A stretch of 64,000 bases of DNA from an uncultured Methanospirillum sp. (GTDB lineage Archaea > Halobacteriota > Methanomicrobia > Methanomicrobiales > Methanospirillaceae). The stretch lies in NCBI RefSeq assembly GCF_963668475.1, contig NZ_OY764544.1, positions 2,046,001 to 2,110,000 of the forward strand, given 5' to 3'. Made by a program: the position numbers and the translations under genes. Within the stretch, counting starts at the first letter, position 1. Each line of letters begins with the position of its first letter. The notes beneath the pieces were generated by a model. It did no database searches. It saw only the letters and a list, made by a program, of their open reading frames with translations, and was not told where the DNA came from. Below are positions 7,524 to 16,483 of the stretch, piece by piece.

Positions 7524-9254
7524 ATGGTGGGATGTACGAAGGAGCGTGGGCTATCCGAGGTTATCGGGTTCCTGATGATAGTCTCACTGCTGACGATATT
7601 ATTCTCAATGTACCTGCTCTATGTTGTTCCCATCCAGGGCCGGGATGCCGAGATATCCCATATGAAATACATTACCCAGGAGTTCATCGGGCTGAAAGCA
7701 GACATTGACGGGTTAATCATAAACAATAAAATTAACATGCCCATCGCGAGGTCATTCGAGCTCGGTACCCTTTCTTCTGTTGGAATGGGTTCCCTGAGCA
7801 TCATGCCGGTAAACTCCTTTGTTGAAGCATCCGGTGTTTTGATGGTAAATGAGCAGAACGATTTTTTATCGGTGAATGTCAGTGGCGATATGGTAAACCT
7901 TTCTGATCTTCCTCCGATTAAACCAGCTCTTCCAGAATTACCACCAAAGGTTCTGGAGATCAAATGTAATGACCAGGGTGAGTGCCAGTCTACTCCAGGT
8001 CATTTCAATCTTTCAGAGAGATTTTACAATATTACCGTAAAGAAGAGGTTTTTCTTCACCGACAACGGCAGAGTCACATACCCGGGAACATCCCATTTTT
8101 ATTTAAACAATACTACCACAAATCCATCATTAAATGACTCAACGATAATGTACCTGAAAGACAGGAATGATCTCGTGCTTGAGGTCTTTCAGAATACCAC
8201 GTCACCTCCGGGATCATTCATCTCTGAAAAGACCTTAATCGAAAATATCACATTCGGGAGAAATTACACATACAATCTTTTCAAAGACAACGATCTGATT
8301 CCAAACAACACATCCGATTATTACGAGATAAATACTGACGAATTTATCGAATCTGATGCATATTCCCCTCACACTGTTACAACCAAAGTTGATAAATTCC
8401 CACCAAGAATCGGCTCATTTCAGTATGAATCAAATAACCGGTACTGGGTAAACCAGAATCTTTTGTATGAGATGGGGGGTCTCTTTCTTAATCAGCCTGC
8501 AGATGGTGGTTCATCAATCATGCTGATTCCATCAATAGCCTTAACCCCGGTTCAGAATGTGAGTCGTGATCCAAATCCGGAATACCCCTTACGAGTGAGT
8601 ATCCATAACATCAGAATCACTGACACTGAAGACATAAGCGGGTCAGTAAGTGCCCAGATATTCTGTAAATTGGATAAGATAAACCAGAATATATTTAACA
8701 GTACTCAAACCGCTTCAGATTACGGATCTTCCCCAACGAGTGCATCACTATGGAAGATGAGAGAGGGTGAAACACAGAACGCCTATGCTATCTGGCTCCA
8801 GTTCATCCCTGATGATCCAAGGGTGACAAGTTCGTCAACGAGAACATCCCGGGCCCTTACCACTGAAGAAAAGGACCTGATGAGTAACACCGTGAAGATC
8901 TGGAAGCGGGGATTTGATCAGGTAAAGACGATCACTAACAAGACCCTTTCTGATAATTCCAGAAAAAACCCGGAGATTGGTGAGTACACAAACTGGTATT
9001 ACTCTTTTTTTATGGAGACCAATTCCGGTAGTACTGACCCGATGTTTCCCCCGTATTCTGCAAACCTGGTCATTGGGAAGAATGCACCAAACATCAAGGA
9101 TTCATGTCCATCAGAGACAACAACCACTGCTGAGGCATGTAAGAAAGAACTTTATGAATTTATGCTTGCAAAACCAGCTGATAAAAGCGACTGGTTTATT
9201 CTTGATTATATGGACTCTGAGGTGTCCCTGGTTATGCAGAGCGGAGCACTCTGA
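7524..9254 (+). CDS. Large pilin-like surface protein with type IV pilin N-terminus
   Basis: This 576-residue protein begins with a short charged leader (KERG) followed by LSEVIGFLMIVSLL and a hydrophobic helix to about residue 38. That is the class III/type IV prepilin signature of archaea, with cleavage expected after the Gly. The rest is a large polar, Asn/Thr/Ser-rich ectodomain with many N-glycosylation sequons, and I recognise no domain in it. With its unusual size it could be a tip adhesin or a minor pseudopilin rather than the main subunit. It heads a same-strand series of similar proteins, and its stop overlaps the next start by one base. Base composition is more A+T-rich than in the flanking genes. 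Confidence 0.75.
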   Translation: MVGCTKERGLSEVIGFLMIVSLLTILFSMYLLYVVPIQGRDAEISHMKYITQEFIGLKADIDGLIINNKINMPIARSFELGTLSSVGMGSLSIMPVNSFVEASGVLMVNEQNDFLSVNVSGDMVNLSDLPPIKPALPELPPKVLEIKCNDQGECQSTPGHFNLSERFYNITVKKRFFFTDNGRVTYPGTSHFYLNNTTTNPSLNDSTIMYLKDRNDLVLEVFQNTTSPPGSFISEKTLIENITFGRNYTYNLFKDNDLIPNNTSDYYEINTDEFIESDAYSPHTVTTKVDKFPPRIGSFQYESNNRYWVNQNLLYEMGGLFLNQPADGGSSIMLIPSIALTPVQNVSRDPNPEYPLRVSIHNIRITDTEDISGSVSAQIFCKLDKINQNIFNSTQTASDYGSSPTSASLWKMREGETQNAYAIWLQFIPDDPRVTSSSTRTSRALTTEEKDLMSNTVKIWKRGFDQVKTITNKTLSDNSRKNPEIGEYTNWYYSFFMETNSGSTDPMFPPYSANLVIGKNAPNIKDSCPSETTTTAEACKKELYEFMLAKPADKSDWFILDYMDSEVSLVMQSGAL

Positions 9255-9904
9255 TGCTACAGGACCAGGGTATTACAGAGATTATTGGTGCAATACTTCT
9301 TATCGGAATAATTGTTGGAGCTTTTGGAATTTTTGCAGCTTTTTACATCCCATCAGTCAAACCCACATCGATGCCTCATGCGAAATTGAGTATGGCATGC
9401 AATGAAACTCACAGTTCTGATACCAGTATTGAGTTTCCCTGCGTCAGAGCATCATTTGGCTGCCACCCGGGGAATAATAAAACCTGCGAGAAAGACTGTG
9501 AATGGAGAGATTATTCATCTGATTCTCAGTTATCTTCAGAACAACAGATGTCAGAGATTATGAGATGTAAGGAGAGTTGTATGGATCCCATATGTTCTGA
9601 TCTGAAACGATGTGAAGATCTGTACATCTGTCACCTGGGAGGGGATGCCTTGAAAGTTGCTGACGTCGGAGTCCTGATAAATGGGAACCTGATTGAGACA
9701 AACTGGGAGATAAAAAAAATATCAGAAGGAGATATGTTTGTCCAGATCGATCATATGAGTACTACTAAAAATTTAAGCACAGGTGACTCTTTACGCATCA
9801 GAAATCCGCACAGTCCTGTTGATAAGGTGTTGATAAGATATACATTGCCTTCAGGGGGGGACATCGCTCTCGCGCAGAATCAGTTTGGAACAGATATCAC
9901 GTAG
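9254..9904 (+). CDS. Cysteine-rich pilin-like protein
   Basis: The 216-residue product starts with QDQGITEIIGAILLIGIIVG and a continuous hydrophobic helix to about residue 30, an archaeal type IV pilin N-terminus with Gly at the processing site. The ectodomain is unusually rich in cysteine between about residues 50 and 130 (patterns such as CEKDCEW, CKESC, CSDLKRCED and CHLGG), suggesting several disulfides. The last 85 residues look like the beta-rich domain common to archaeal pilins (DVGVLINGNLI and GDSLRIRN). It is translationally coupled to the preceding gene through a one-base overlap and is followed by a 319-bp A+T-rich gap. Confidence 0.75.
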   Translation: MLQDQGITEIIGAILLIGIIVGAFGIFAAFYIPSVKPTSMPHAKLSMACNETHSSDTSIEFPCVRASFGCHPGNNKTCEKDCEWRDYSSDSQLSSEQQMSEIMRCKESCMDPICSDLKRCEDLYICHLGGDALKVADVGVLINGNLIETNWEIKKISEGDMFVQIDHMSTTKNLSTGDSLRIRNPHSPVDKVLIRYTLPSGGDIALAQNQFGTDIT

Positions 9905-10223
9905 AATATCAGTTACAACTAATATTCGCTGAATTTATGACATAACCAAATAGTGAAAGCATATTGTTTATTTTGAAACTCGAAGATTTCCAGATATGGA
10001 TTTTATTTAAAAGTATGGGAACGTATCCTTTTAAATTAGGAACAAAATTTGCTTTATTAGATCGGATTTCGAGTAAATTAATATATACACTTCTTTTCTA
10101 ACTTGAACGCATTTGAGAATTATAACTTCTGCAATTAATACTTTTGTGCAAATTCCCTTTCTACACACTCAAAAGATATAAGATGTAATAAACGCATTCA
10201 GTCTTTGTCCAAAGGGGTATGAG
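9905..10223. other. A+T-rich intergenic region with a candidate promoter
   Basis: This 319-bp stretch has no convincing reading frame or structured RNA. It is strongly A+T-rich, with several TATA-like strings (for example near 10005-10012 and AATTAATATATACAC at 10076-10090). The most useful element is the TATA-like site just before the next gene, listed separately. I see no tRNA, repeat array or insertion-sequence end. Confidence 0.6.
10175..10182 (+). promoter_or_regulatory. TATA-like box for the second pilin transcript
   Basis: GATATAAG, preceded by A residues like a BRE, lies about 45 bp before the ATG at 10224. A start site near 10204 would leave a roughly 20-nt leader containing the AAGGGG ribosome-binding site (10212-10217). 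This suggests that the last three genes of the cluster have their own promoter. Confidence 0.45.
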
Positions 10224-11051
10224 ATGAGGTATGAGTACGCTGTATCAGATATTATCGGGGCAGTCATTCTGATCGGCGTGGTTATGGGAGGAATGGGGTT
10301 GCTCGGAGTAATTCTGCTTTCAAATCCTCCACCAGATGAAACCCCCAAGGCATCAATCAGTTCGTATTGTGTACGATGTGATCTGAACGGAACTTACGAA
10401 GTTATCATGTACCATGGAGGCGGGCAGGCACTGGACAGAGACAAAATCCAGTTTTTTCGCCATAATCGTGATGGAAGTATAAACCCGATTACCCCATGGT
10501 GGGTGTATGACTCGACACCAGAGGATTGTATGTATGCAGATATCGGGGAGAGCAGTCATTCAACACGGGAGACATGGAGGTCATCTGACCAATGGAAAAG
10601 TGGAGACTCCTTGAGATTCAGGTTTGTCAGTTTGAGTGACCCGACTGGCATGGATATCAGATATTATCCCTACAAATCTTCGATGATAACGGCTGAATTC
10701 AAAGAAGATATCAGAAACAGTACCTGCGTAAAAGAGAACAAACCTGATGAATGTATGGATCCGACTGTGGAACTGGCACCGGTCCTGAAGAATGTAACAC
10801 AATGCACATCCGGCTGTAACGGTTATGACTGTCGGGCCGTTTTCACATATAATTACAATGGTAGTTATATGTCGTATTCCTACAGTCCGAACAAACCATA
10901 CAACTTTATTGAGGGGTCGGACAGCCATACCAATCTTACAAGTTTTACTACATCAGGTGCGGGAAATGACATGATCTCTGTAAACTTCTCAAAAAGAGTC
11001 CGGTGGTGGCTTGGTAGATCAATTGATTCAGGAAATTGTGTGGTATCATAA
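10224..11051 (+). CDS. Pilin-like protein with Cys-rich ectodomain
   Basis: This 275-residue protein begins MRYEYAVSDIIGAVILIGVV, a type IV pilin N-terminus with a single hydrophobic helix (about 8-32). The ectodomain contains a C-x2-C pair (YCVRCDLNG) followed by YEVIMYHGGGQALD, a pattern repeated in the next gene (SCIDCGEGKFAVVIRHEGG), so the two are paralogues. A second part (about 170-275) has CTSGCNGYDCRAVFTYNYNG, which resembles the C-terminal part of the DUF4114 protein downstream. The ATG at 10224 is set by AAGGGG six nt upstream. Its TAA overlaps the following ATG (TAATG), indicating coupling. Confidence 0.75.
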   Translation: MRYEYAVSDIIGAVILIGVVMGGMGLLGVILLSNPPPDETPKASISSYCVRCDLNGTYEVIMYHGGGQALDRDKIQFFRHNRDGSINPITPWWVYDSTPEDCMYADIGESSHSTRETWRSSDQWKSGDSLRFRFVSLSDPTGMDIRYYPYKSSMITAEFKEDIRNSTCVKENKPDECMDPTVELAPVLKNVTQCTSGCNGYDCRAVFTYNYNGSYMSYSYSPNKPYNFIEGSDSHTNLTSFTTSGAGNDMISVNFSKRVRWWLGRSIDSGNCVVS

Positions 11052-11485
11052 TGAAGGAAAAGGCAGTATCTGAGATTATCGGGACAATCATTCTGGTGTC
11101 GATAGTCCTTTTGGGAATAGGGATAGTCGCGGTTTTCATGACATCAACACCCCCACCTCAGGCAAAGTCAAAGTCGGTTTTGAGTTCATCATGTATTGAC
11201 TGCGGGGAAGGGAAATTTGCAGTTGTCATCAGGCATGAAGGCGGGGATCCGATCAATCCGGCAGGCATGAAGTACTGGCTTGAGACACAGTATCCTGAAG
11301 GTAGTAAATATGAGAGACTCAAGGTCAATGCTTCCAAATTTTTCCCTGCAGAGGTCTACTCAGGATTAAGTCATAACGAACTCTGTTATTGGAGTTTTAA
11401 TGAAACCGAATACGGATACAACAAGTCTGAAAAGATGATTAACGGGGATGTATCAGTTATCTCGTACATAATGAAAGATTCGTGA
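11051..11485 (+). CDS. Small pilin-like protein
   Basis: The 144-residue product starts MKEKAVSEIIGTIILVSIVL with a hydrophobic helix to about residue 30, the most canonical archaeal pilin N-terminus of the cluster and close to the usual pilin size. The short ectodomain has one C-x2-C pair (SCIDCG) followed by an ArlB/pilin-like beta region (KFAVVIRHEGGDPINPAG). It ends soon after the point where its larger paralogue continues. I chose the ATG at 11051, which overlaps the upstream TAA, over the TTG at 11036, because the processing site then falls five residues from the start as expected. It is a candidate major or minor pilin subunit. Confidence 0.78.
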   Translation: MKEKAVSEIIGTIILVSIVLLGIGIVAVFMTSTPPPQAKSKSVLSSSCIDCGEGKFAVVIRHEGGDPINPAGMKYWLETQYPEGSKYERLKVNASKFFPAEVYSGLSHNELCYWSFNETEYGYNKSEKMINGDVSVISYIMKDS

Positions 11486-11502
11486 TTTTCAGGTGATGAA
11501 TT

Positions 11503-12657
11503 ATGAACAAAAAACAACACCAGATCAGATTAACTGGTATTTTTGTTCTTTTTCTGGTAATTATCGGAACTGTGGCAATTACATCAGCTGCTGACATTTA
11601 CACAGGAAAAGGCAAACCTCAATCTGTGGATATCTATATCAACGATATCCCGTATGGAGCATCCCTCGGTGGGGAAGTCCAATCAGGTACCGGTACAAAG
11701 AGTGTTAACGATTTCAGGGCGATTGTCGATGATGAACAGCATCCGGATCCCTCGTATTATGTGGAGGCGTCTAATCCAAGTACAGAGGGCCCTACTCCGA
11801 CACCAACTCCGATACCCGTTGCAACAACTGTGATTCCAATTGACAAAGGAGGAGTTGGATCTACCCTTTGTGTTACAGATAACACAAGTGAAATTATTGT
11901 TGATTTCGCGTTTTCTGATGCATGGTATAAGAGCGTGTACTCATTGTCCAGCCCAAATAATATCGCAATCGGAGACTCAAAATCTGCATACTCCGGGGGT
12001 ACTACCCGCAAATCTCTAGGAAATTTTTCAATAGGCACAGAACTTAAATTTGCGGATGCAGTATATGACGGGAGCACGTACAAAGGAACCTATTACACAG
12101 GTTCAGCATCGAGAAACCCGGATGACTATGTCCATGCAGCGATTACGCTAAAAAATGAAACAGGAACGCACTTTAAATACCTGGTAAGTTTCGAAGATGC
12201 CTCTGGAGGAGGAGATAACGACTTCAACGATGTTGAATTTTACGTAAGTGGCGGTGTTTCAACTAAATGTTCCAGTACAGGTGGAGCTGGTTCACTTATC
12301 CCGGAGTCTGTGGATGTTTGTAAATGTAATAGTTCATACAATAAAGGTAATCAGAGGACTTGTATAGCATTATTTACCTACCGCAATGTTGCCGGGGTCC
12401 AGTATGAGATACCCATCAATGGCAAGAGCCTTCCATGGAATGAGTTCACCGGATCCGGAATGGTGGGGAAGAGCCGATGTCAGCCCGAATTGTTCTATGT
12501 TACTGAATCGAAGAACTCTCCATTCTGGACAACCAGATTCTGGAACAATATAAAATGGAAATTAGGGTATGACAAGAGTGTTCTGGTTAAATGTGATTCC
12601 GGTACCCGTGATTGCACGAGTGCTGAGATGCCAAATTGCACCAGTTGCACTGGATAA
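11503..12657 (+). CDS. Exported DUF4114-domain surface protein
   Basis: This 384-residue protein has a conventional signal peptide (hydrophobic about 10-28, ending TSAADI) rather than a pilin leader. A TPTPTPIP spacer lies near residue 97. The central domain (about 120-255) ends in FEDASGGGDNDFNDVEF (230-246), the diagnostic motif of DUF4114, a calcium-type domain of cell-surface adhesins. The C-terminal 100 residues (VCKCNSSYNKGNQRTCIALF, then a CTSCTG end) resemble the C-terminal part of the pilin-like gene two upstream, including a W-rich segment (RFWNNIKWKLGYD against KRVRWWLGRS). The shared tail suggests that these proteins bind the same partner on a filament or the cell wall. Confidence 0.75.
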   Translation: MNKKQHQIRLTGIFVLFLVIIGTVAITSAADIYTGKGKPQSVDIYINDIPYGASLGGEVQSGTGTKSVNDFRAIVDDEQHPDPSYYVEASNPSTEGPTPTPTPIPVATTVIPIDKGGVGSTLCVTDNTSEIIVDFAFSDAWYKSVYSLSSPNNIAIGDSKSAYSGGTTRKSLGNFSIGTELKFADAVYDGSTYKGTYYTGSASRNPDDYVHAAITLKNETGTHFKYLVSFEDASGGGDNDFNDVEFYVSGGVSTKCSSTGGAGSLIPESVDVCKCNSSYNKGNQRTCIALFTYRNVAGVQYEIPINGKSLPWNEFTGSGMVGKSRCQPELFYVTESKNSPFWTTRFWNNIKWKLGYDKSVLVKCDSGTRDCTSAEMPNCTSCTG

Positions 12658-12751
12658 AAAACCCACAATTATCACCAATAATATCACTATTTTGAATTGA
12701 AGGGTTATCTCCAGATTAAACGGCATTATAGTTCTCAATAGGTCCAACTTG

Positions 12752-12772
12752 TGAAAATGCGGAGCATTTTCA
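12752..12772. promoter_or_regulatory. Perfect inverted repeat before the response regulator
   Basis: TGAAAATGC and GCATTTTCA form 9-bp perfect arms around a 3-bp centre (GGA). The element ends about 60 bp before the response-regulator start and touches the upstream edge of a TATA-like sequence (TTAATATAC, 12776-12784). That position, over a BRE, suits a repressor or activator operator. It is also 95 bp after the last pilin-cluster stop and could act as an RNA hairpin. Confidence 0.5.
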
Positions 12773-12775
12773 TGA

Positions 12776-12784
12776 TTAATATAC
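12776..12784 (+). promoter_or_regulatory. TATA-like box of the response regulator gene
   Basis: TTAATATAC lies about 50 bp before the ATG at 12834, predicting a short leader of about 25-30 nt. The same core (TTAATATATACAC) occurs at 10078-10090 in the pilin cluster. Confidence 0.4.
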
Positions 12785-12833
12785 ACAAACAATTATCAAT
12801 CAAAAGACTAAACTAACAGTACCAGGCTCACCC

Positions 12834-14285
12834 ATGGCAATTCAGGTCCTGTATGTAGACGATGAGATCCCTCACCTGATGTTAGCTCAAGAATATCTAG
12901 GCCACTCAGGGAAGGTCGAACTTACCTGTGTTAGTTCTGGGAGGGAGGCAATAGAAGCCCTCTCCAGGAACTCATATCAGGTCATCGTATCTGACTACCA
13001 GATGCAGGACATGGACGGGGTTGCCCTCCTGAAATATATCCGAAAAAATTTCGGTAACATTCCATTTCTTCTATTCACCGGGAAAGGAAAAGAAGAGGTC
13101 GTCATCGAGGCCCTTAACCACGGTGCTGACTATTATATCAGAAAAGGAAGCGATCCCTTCGAACAGTTCGCAATCCTTGAACAGCGAATCATCCAGGTTG
13201 CAGACAGGAAAGATGTACAGGAAGAACTGGCAGCGAGGGAGAAACTCTACCACTCTGTCCGTTCAGTCCAGAACGAGCTGATCGTTGATTTTTTGCCAGA
13301 CCTTACCATAATCCGCTCAAACGAACCGTTCTCTATCCTCAACGGAGGGGCACCAACCGATATGATCGGCAGAAAATTTCTGTCAGATCTCTCCCCCGAA
13401 GACCAGGATGAACTCATTGGAGCAATCCACCTTCTCACCCCTGACTCAGCAGAGGTAGATCTTCAACAGACCCTTGCATCACCAGACAGAGGAAGCCTGA
13501 CCTTCTCATGGCACATTGAAGGGGTCTTTTCATCAGAAGGACACCTTGTGAGTTGTAAAGCAACCGGCCGCGATATCAGCCAGGAGAGCGAGGCCCGGGC
13601 TGATGTAAAAGAGTACGAGGAGAGGTACCAGGAGAAGGCAACAGATCTCCCAAAGGACATGGGTGACTTTGACGAGAACGTTCCGCTCAATTTCATCATC
13701 GAGAACACCCGTCCTGCAGGTTCGTGGACGCTGCCTGATCTGATTAAGAATGCCCGCTCTTCAAAGATGCATGGCATCGCCTCTACAACAGGCCAGGACG
13801 GCCATCGTGCATTCCTGATCTTTCTGAATGGTGAGCCGGACGGGGGGATCTATATCGACCGATCAGGAGTACTGTACGGTGATAAAAGCACTCTCTTCCT
13901 CAAGGACAGCCACCAGTTCACATTTTATCCGACTGCTCCTGAGATCGCCACCCGGTTCATCACTGGATGTCGCATCTATGATAAAAGCCACATCAGGGCT
14001 CCCAACGTTTATGCAATACCTGAGATTCCTTCAGTCAGAAAAGGGATAGGCAATATAACCCTAGACCTTCGCAGAGGCGGGAGATCGATACCCGGAATCC
14101 GCATCACCATCAAGAGCGGGGGAAAAATAGTCGGAAACGATATCACATCTGCCACCGGGCAGACCAGTTTTCAACTGCTCTATGGGGATTATACCGGTGT
14201 GGTCCTCACTGAAACCGGAGCTCTCCATAACTTTACTTTCAAGGTGAGTTCACCTGAATCATCCCATGTGGTAGAACTCGCCTGA
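12834..14285 (+). CDS. Response regulator with receiver, PAS-like and uncharacterised output domains
   Basis: The 483-residue protein starts with a complete CheY-type receiver domain (1-122): acidic pocket DDE at 9-11, phosphoacceptor Asp54 (VSDYQM), Thr82 and Lys104. A PAS-like domain follows at about 130-255 (LTIIRSNEPFSILNG, then CKATGRDIS). Residues about 285-395 form a domain with FLIFLNGEPDGGIYIDRSG and CRIYDKSHI, which recalls PATAN/DUF4388-type effector domains. The last 75 residues resemble a small beta-sandwich (GIRITIKSGGKIVG, then ATGQTSFQLLYGDY). No DNA-binding domain is evident, so output is probably through protein interaction. The partner kinase is probably the next gene. Confidence 0.82.
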   Translation: MAIQVLYVDDEIPHLMLAQEYLGHSGKVELTCVSSGREAIEALSRNSYQVIVSDYQMQDMDGVALLKYIRKNFGNIPFLLFTGKGKEEVVIEALNHGADYYIRKGSDPFEQFAILEQRIIQVADRKDVQEELAAREKLYHSVRSVQNELIVDFLPDLTIIRSNEPFSILNGGAPTDMIGRKFLSDLSPEDQDELIGAIHLLTPDSAEVDLQQTLASPDRGSLTFSWHIEGVFSSEGHLVSCKATGRDISQESEARADVKEYEERYQEKATDLPKDMGDFDENVPLNFIIENTRPAGSWTLPDLIKNARSSKMHGIASTTGQDGHRAFLIFLNGEPDGGIYIDRSGVLYGDKSTLFLKDSHQFTFYPTAPEIATRFITGCRIYDKSHIRAPNVYAIPEIPSVRKGIGNITLDLRRGGRSIPGIRITIKSGGKIVGNDITSATGQTSFQLLYGDYTGVVLTETGALHNFTFKVSSPESSHVVELA

Positions 14286-14401
14286 TCCTTACCAATCTAA
14301 ATCCCAGGAAGATTGTCTCTGGATGGAGACGATACTGTTATCAGGATTTACAGATAGGTAATTCGTACTGCTGTCGCCATCTATTTCAGGAGTTCTTTTC
14401 T

Positions 14402-16483
14402 ATGAGACTCTATGCCAAAACCATTCTCATCATCGGGATAACCGTACTTACAATCGCTGCAATCTTACTGGTTACGTTTGAATTTACCGTGATGGGAAGC
14501 CTTTCAGGGCTTGAACAGGAGTACGCATTAGAGGATCTTCACCGGGCAGAGAATTCAGTGTACGGAGAGGGGACCCGCCTTGCCGGGATATCCCAGGACT
14601 GGGCAGTCTGGGATGATACCTATAACTACATGATATCAGGGAACCCTGAATACATCTCCTCAAACTTTGCCCCCTCAACATTGAGAGGTCTGAATCTCTA
14701 CTCTATTGCTTTATACAACCTCAACGGCACACTGGTTAGTGGGATATCGACTGCCCAGCATAACATCACGTCTGATCCGATGCCGGAAAACATGGTCCGA
14801 CTTCTTCAGGAAAATCCTCTCCTATCAGAATCGCATGCTGGTATACATGGGATCGTCATGGATGATCTGACTCCCCTCGTTGTATCCTCACATCCCATTC
14901 TGAACTCAGAGATGGATGGGCCATCCCATGGAACGGTTGTCGTTGCCAGCCGTCTCGACAACGCCAGGATCACAGAATTATCACGGAACATTTTGCAGAA
15001 TATTACAATCACCCCGGTTTCAGACAGAACTCCTGAATCCCTCTCAAAGCCTGCACACGGGAACAACCTGGTTGATAGTTACCAAAGCATTATCAAGGAT
15101 ATTTCAGGACAGCCTGCTCTTTCCATCCAGATCACCGAGAGGCGGGATCTGAGTCGGAGCGGTATATATTCCAGGATTTTTTTGAGCGCTTCCCTGCTCA
15201 TTCTGACGATCCTGTTCATGGGCCTTGCATCATGGCTCCTGAACCGGATTATCATCTCTCCACTTCAGGATCTGAATCGTAACCTCCTCACCATCGGAGA
15301 TTCAGGCCTGCTTTCAGGAAGAATTCAGACCAGAAGGGATGACGAGATCGGGGATCTTGCCACCTCGATCAATACCATGATCGGTTCATTTGAACTGGCA
15401 CAGAGGGAGAGGATCTCTTCTGAACACAGGCTTGCCCGCCTGGTTGAACTGGTAGAGGAGGGGATCTGTCTGATCGGGCCTGACAATCTGATCTGGTTCG
15501 CGAACCCTGCCCTTGCATCAATTTTTGAGACCACACCCCATGAACTCACCGGGAGATGTCCGGAAACCCTGTTCTCTCCACATGATCCAGAAGACCAGAT
15601 TCAGGATGATTGTGTCACGAGTATGAAGCCAGGACATCATGAACTCCATACCCGGACGAAAAGTGGCAGAGATATATGGATCAGAGTAACTCTGGCACCA
15701 TACCCACTCGAAACCGGCAGGATGGGAGAACTCTGTGTAGTCACCGATATCTCCCAGTACCGTACTGCAGAGCACGAACTCCTCCTATCCAACAAGAAAC
15801 TCTCTCTCCTTGGGAGTATGACCAGGCACGACATTGTAAACCAGCTCACCACAATCAGAGGGATGCTCGGGCTCATCAGGCGTAAAAACGCAGACACCTC
15901 CCTAACCCAACTGATTAGCAGTGCTGAAGATGCCGCTGAGAAGATAAACAAGCACATCGAGTTCTCAAAAGAGTACCAGAAGGCAGGTATTGAAAAGCCT
16001 CGGTGGCAGGATCTCAGGACAGTCTGGAATCTTGCCTATGCCATGTCCAGGCGTAAGGGACTTACGTTCACAGTCAACGGGGAGAATTATGAGATCTATG
16101 CAGACCAGCTCCTTCAGAAGGTCTTCTACAACCTCATTGAAAACAGCCTGAAACATGGAAAAAATGTCTTTTATATTACGATTTCCACGCAGAGGGAGGG
16201 GACAGACCTTCTCATCATCTATAGCGATGACGGGGGCGGTATCCCGGACACTATGAAAGACCGGATCTTTGAACGGGGTGTTGGAGCAGGAACCGGATGG
16301 GGGCTTTTTTTTGCGAAAGAGGTGCTCAGTCTCACAGGAATGGATATCAGAGAGTCGGGAACATTTGGCATTGGTGCTGAGTTTGTCATCACGGTCCCTG
16401 AAGAGGTTTTCAGGCCTGTGCCTGGGTATGTATCAGACAGCAACCCTGAAGACGATCCAAGCAATGAGGAGCATGATAACTGA
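14402..16483 (+). CDS. Membrane sensor histidine kinase (CHASE4-HAMP-PAS-HATPase)
   Basis: The 693-residue protein has two transmembrane helices (about 8-32 and 262-285) flanking an extracellular CHASE4 domain (SQDWAVWDDTYNYM is typical). A HAMP linker and a PAS domain (about 345-450) follow. The phosphoacceptor His476 lies in MTRHDIVNQLTTIRG, and the ATPase domain has an N-box (577-586), a DDGGGIP G1 box and GTGWGL. The HDxxNxL-type H-box is common in methanogen kinases. It lies 116 bp after the response regulator on the same strand, which supports a cognate pair. Its last 16 codons overlap the end of the convergent GspF-like gene by 51 bp. Confidence 0.92.
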   Translation: MRLYAKTILIIGITVLTIAAILLVTFEFTVMGSLSGLEQEYALEDLHRAENSVYGEGTRLAGISQDWAVWDDTYNYMISGNPEYISSNFAPSTLRGLNLYSIALYNLNGTLVSGISTAQHNITSDPMPENMVRLLQENPLLSESHAGIHGIVMDDLTPLVVSSHPILNSEMDGPSHGTVVVASRLDNARITELSRNILQNITITPVSDRTPESLSKPAHGNNLVDSYQSIIKDISGQPALSIQITERRDLSRSGIYSRIFLSASLLILTILFMGLASWLLNRIIISPLQDLNRNLLTIGDSGLLSGRIQTRRDDEIGDLATSINTMIGSFELAQRERISSEHRLARLVELVEEGICLIGPDNLIWFANPALASIFETTPHELTGRCPETLFSPHDPEDQIQDDCVTSMKPGHHELHTRTKSGRDIWIRVTLAPYPLETGRMGELCVVTDISQYRTAEHELLLSNKKLSLLGSMTRHDIVNQLTTIRGMLGLIRRKNADTSLTQLISSAEDAAEKINKHIEFSKEYQKAGIEKPRWQDLRTVWNLAYAMSRRKGLTFTVNGENYEIYADQLLQKVFYNLIENSLKHGKNVFYITISTQREGTDLLIIYSDDGGGIPDTMKDRIFERGVGAGTGWGLFFAKEVLSLTGMDIRESGTFGIGAEFVITVPEEVFRPVPGYVSDSNPEDDPSNEEHDN

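Noticed and set aside
9905..10223. CRISPR leader, tRNA or insertion-sequence end in the A+T-rich gap
   Set aside because: There are no regularly spaced repeats, cloverleaf or terminal inverted repeats. A promoter region explains the composition adequately.
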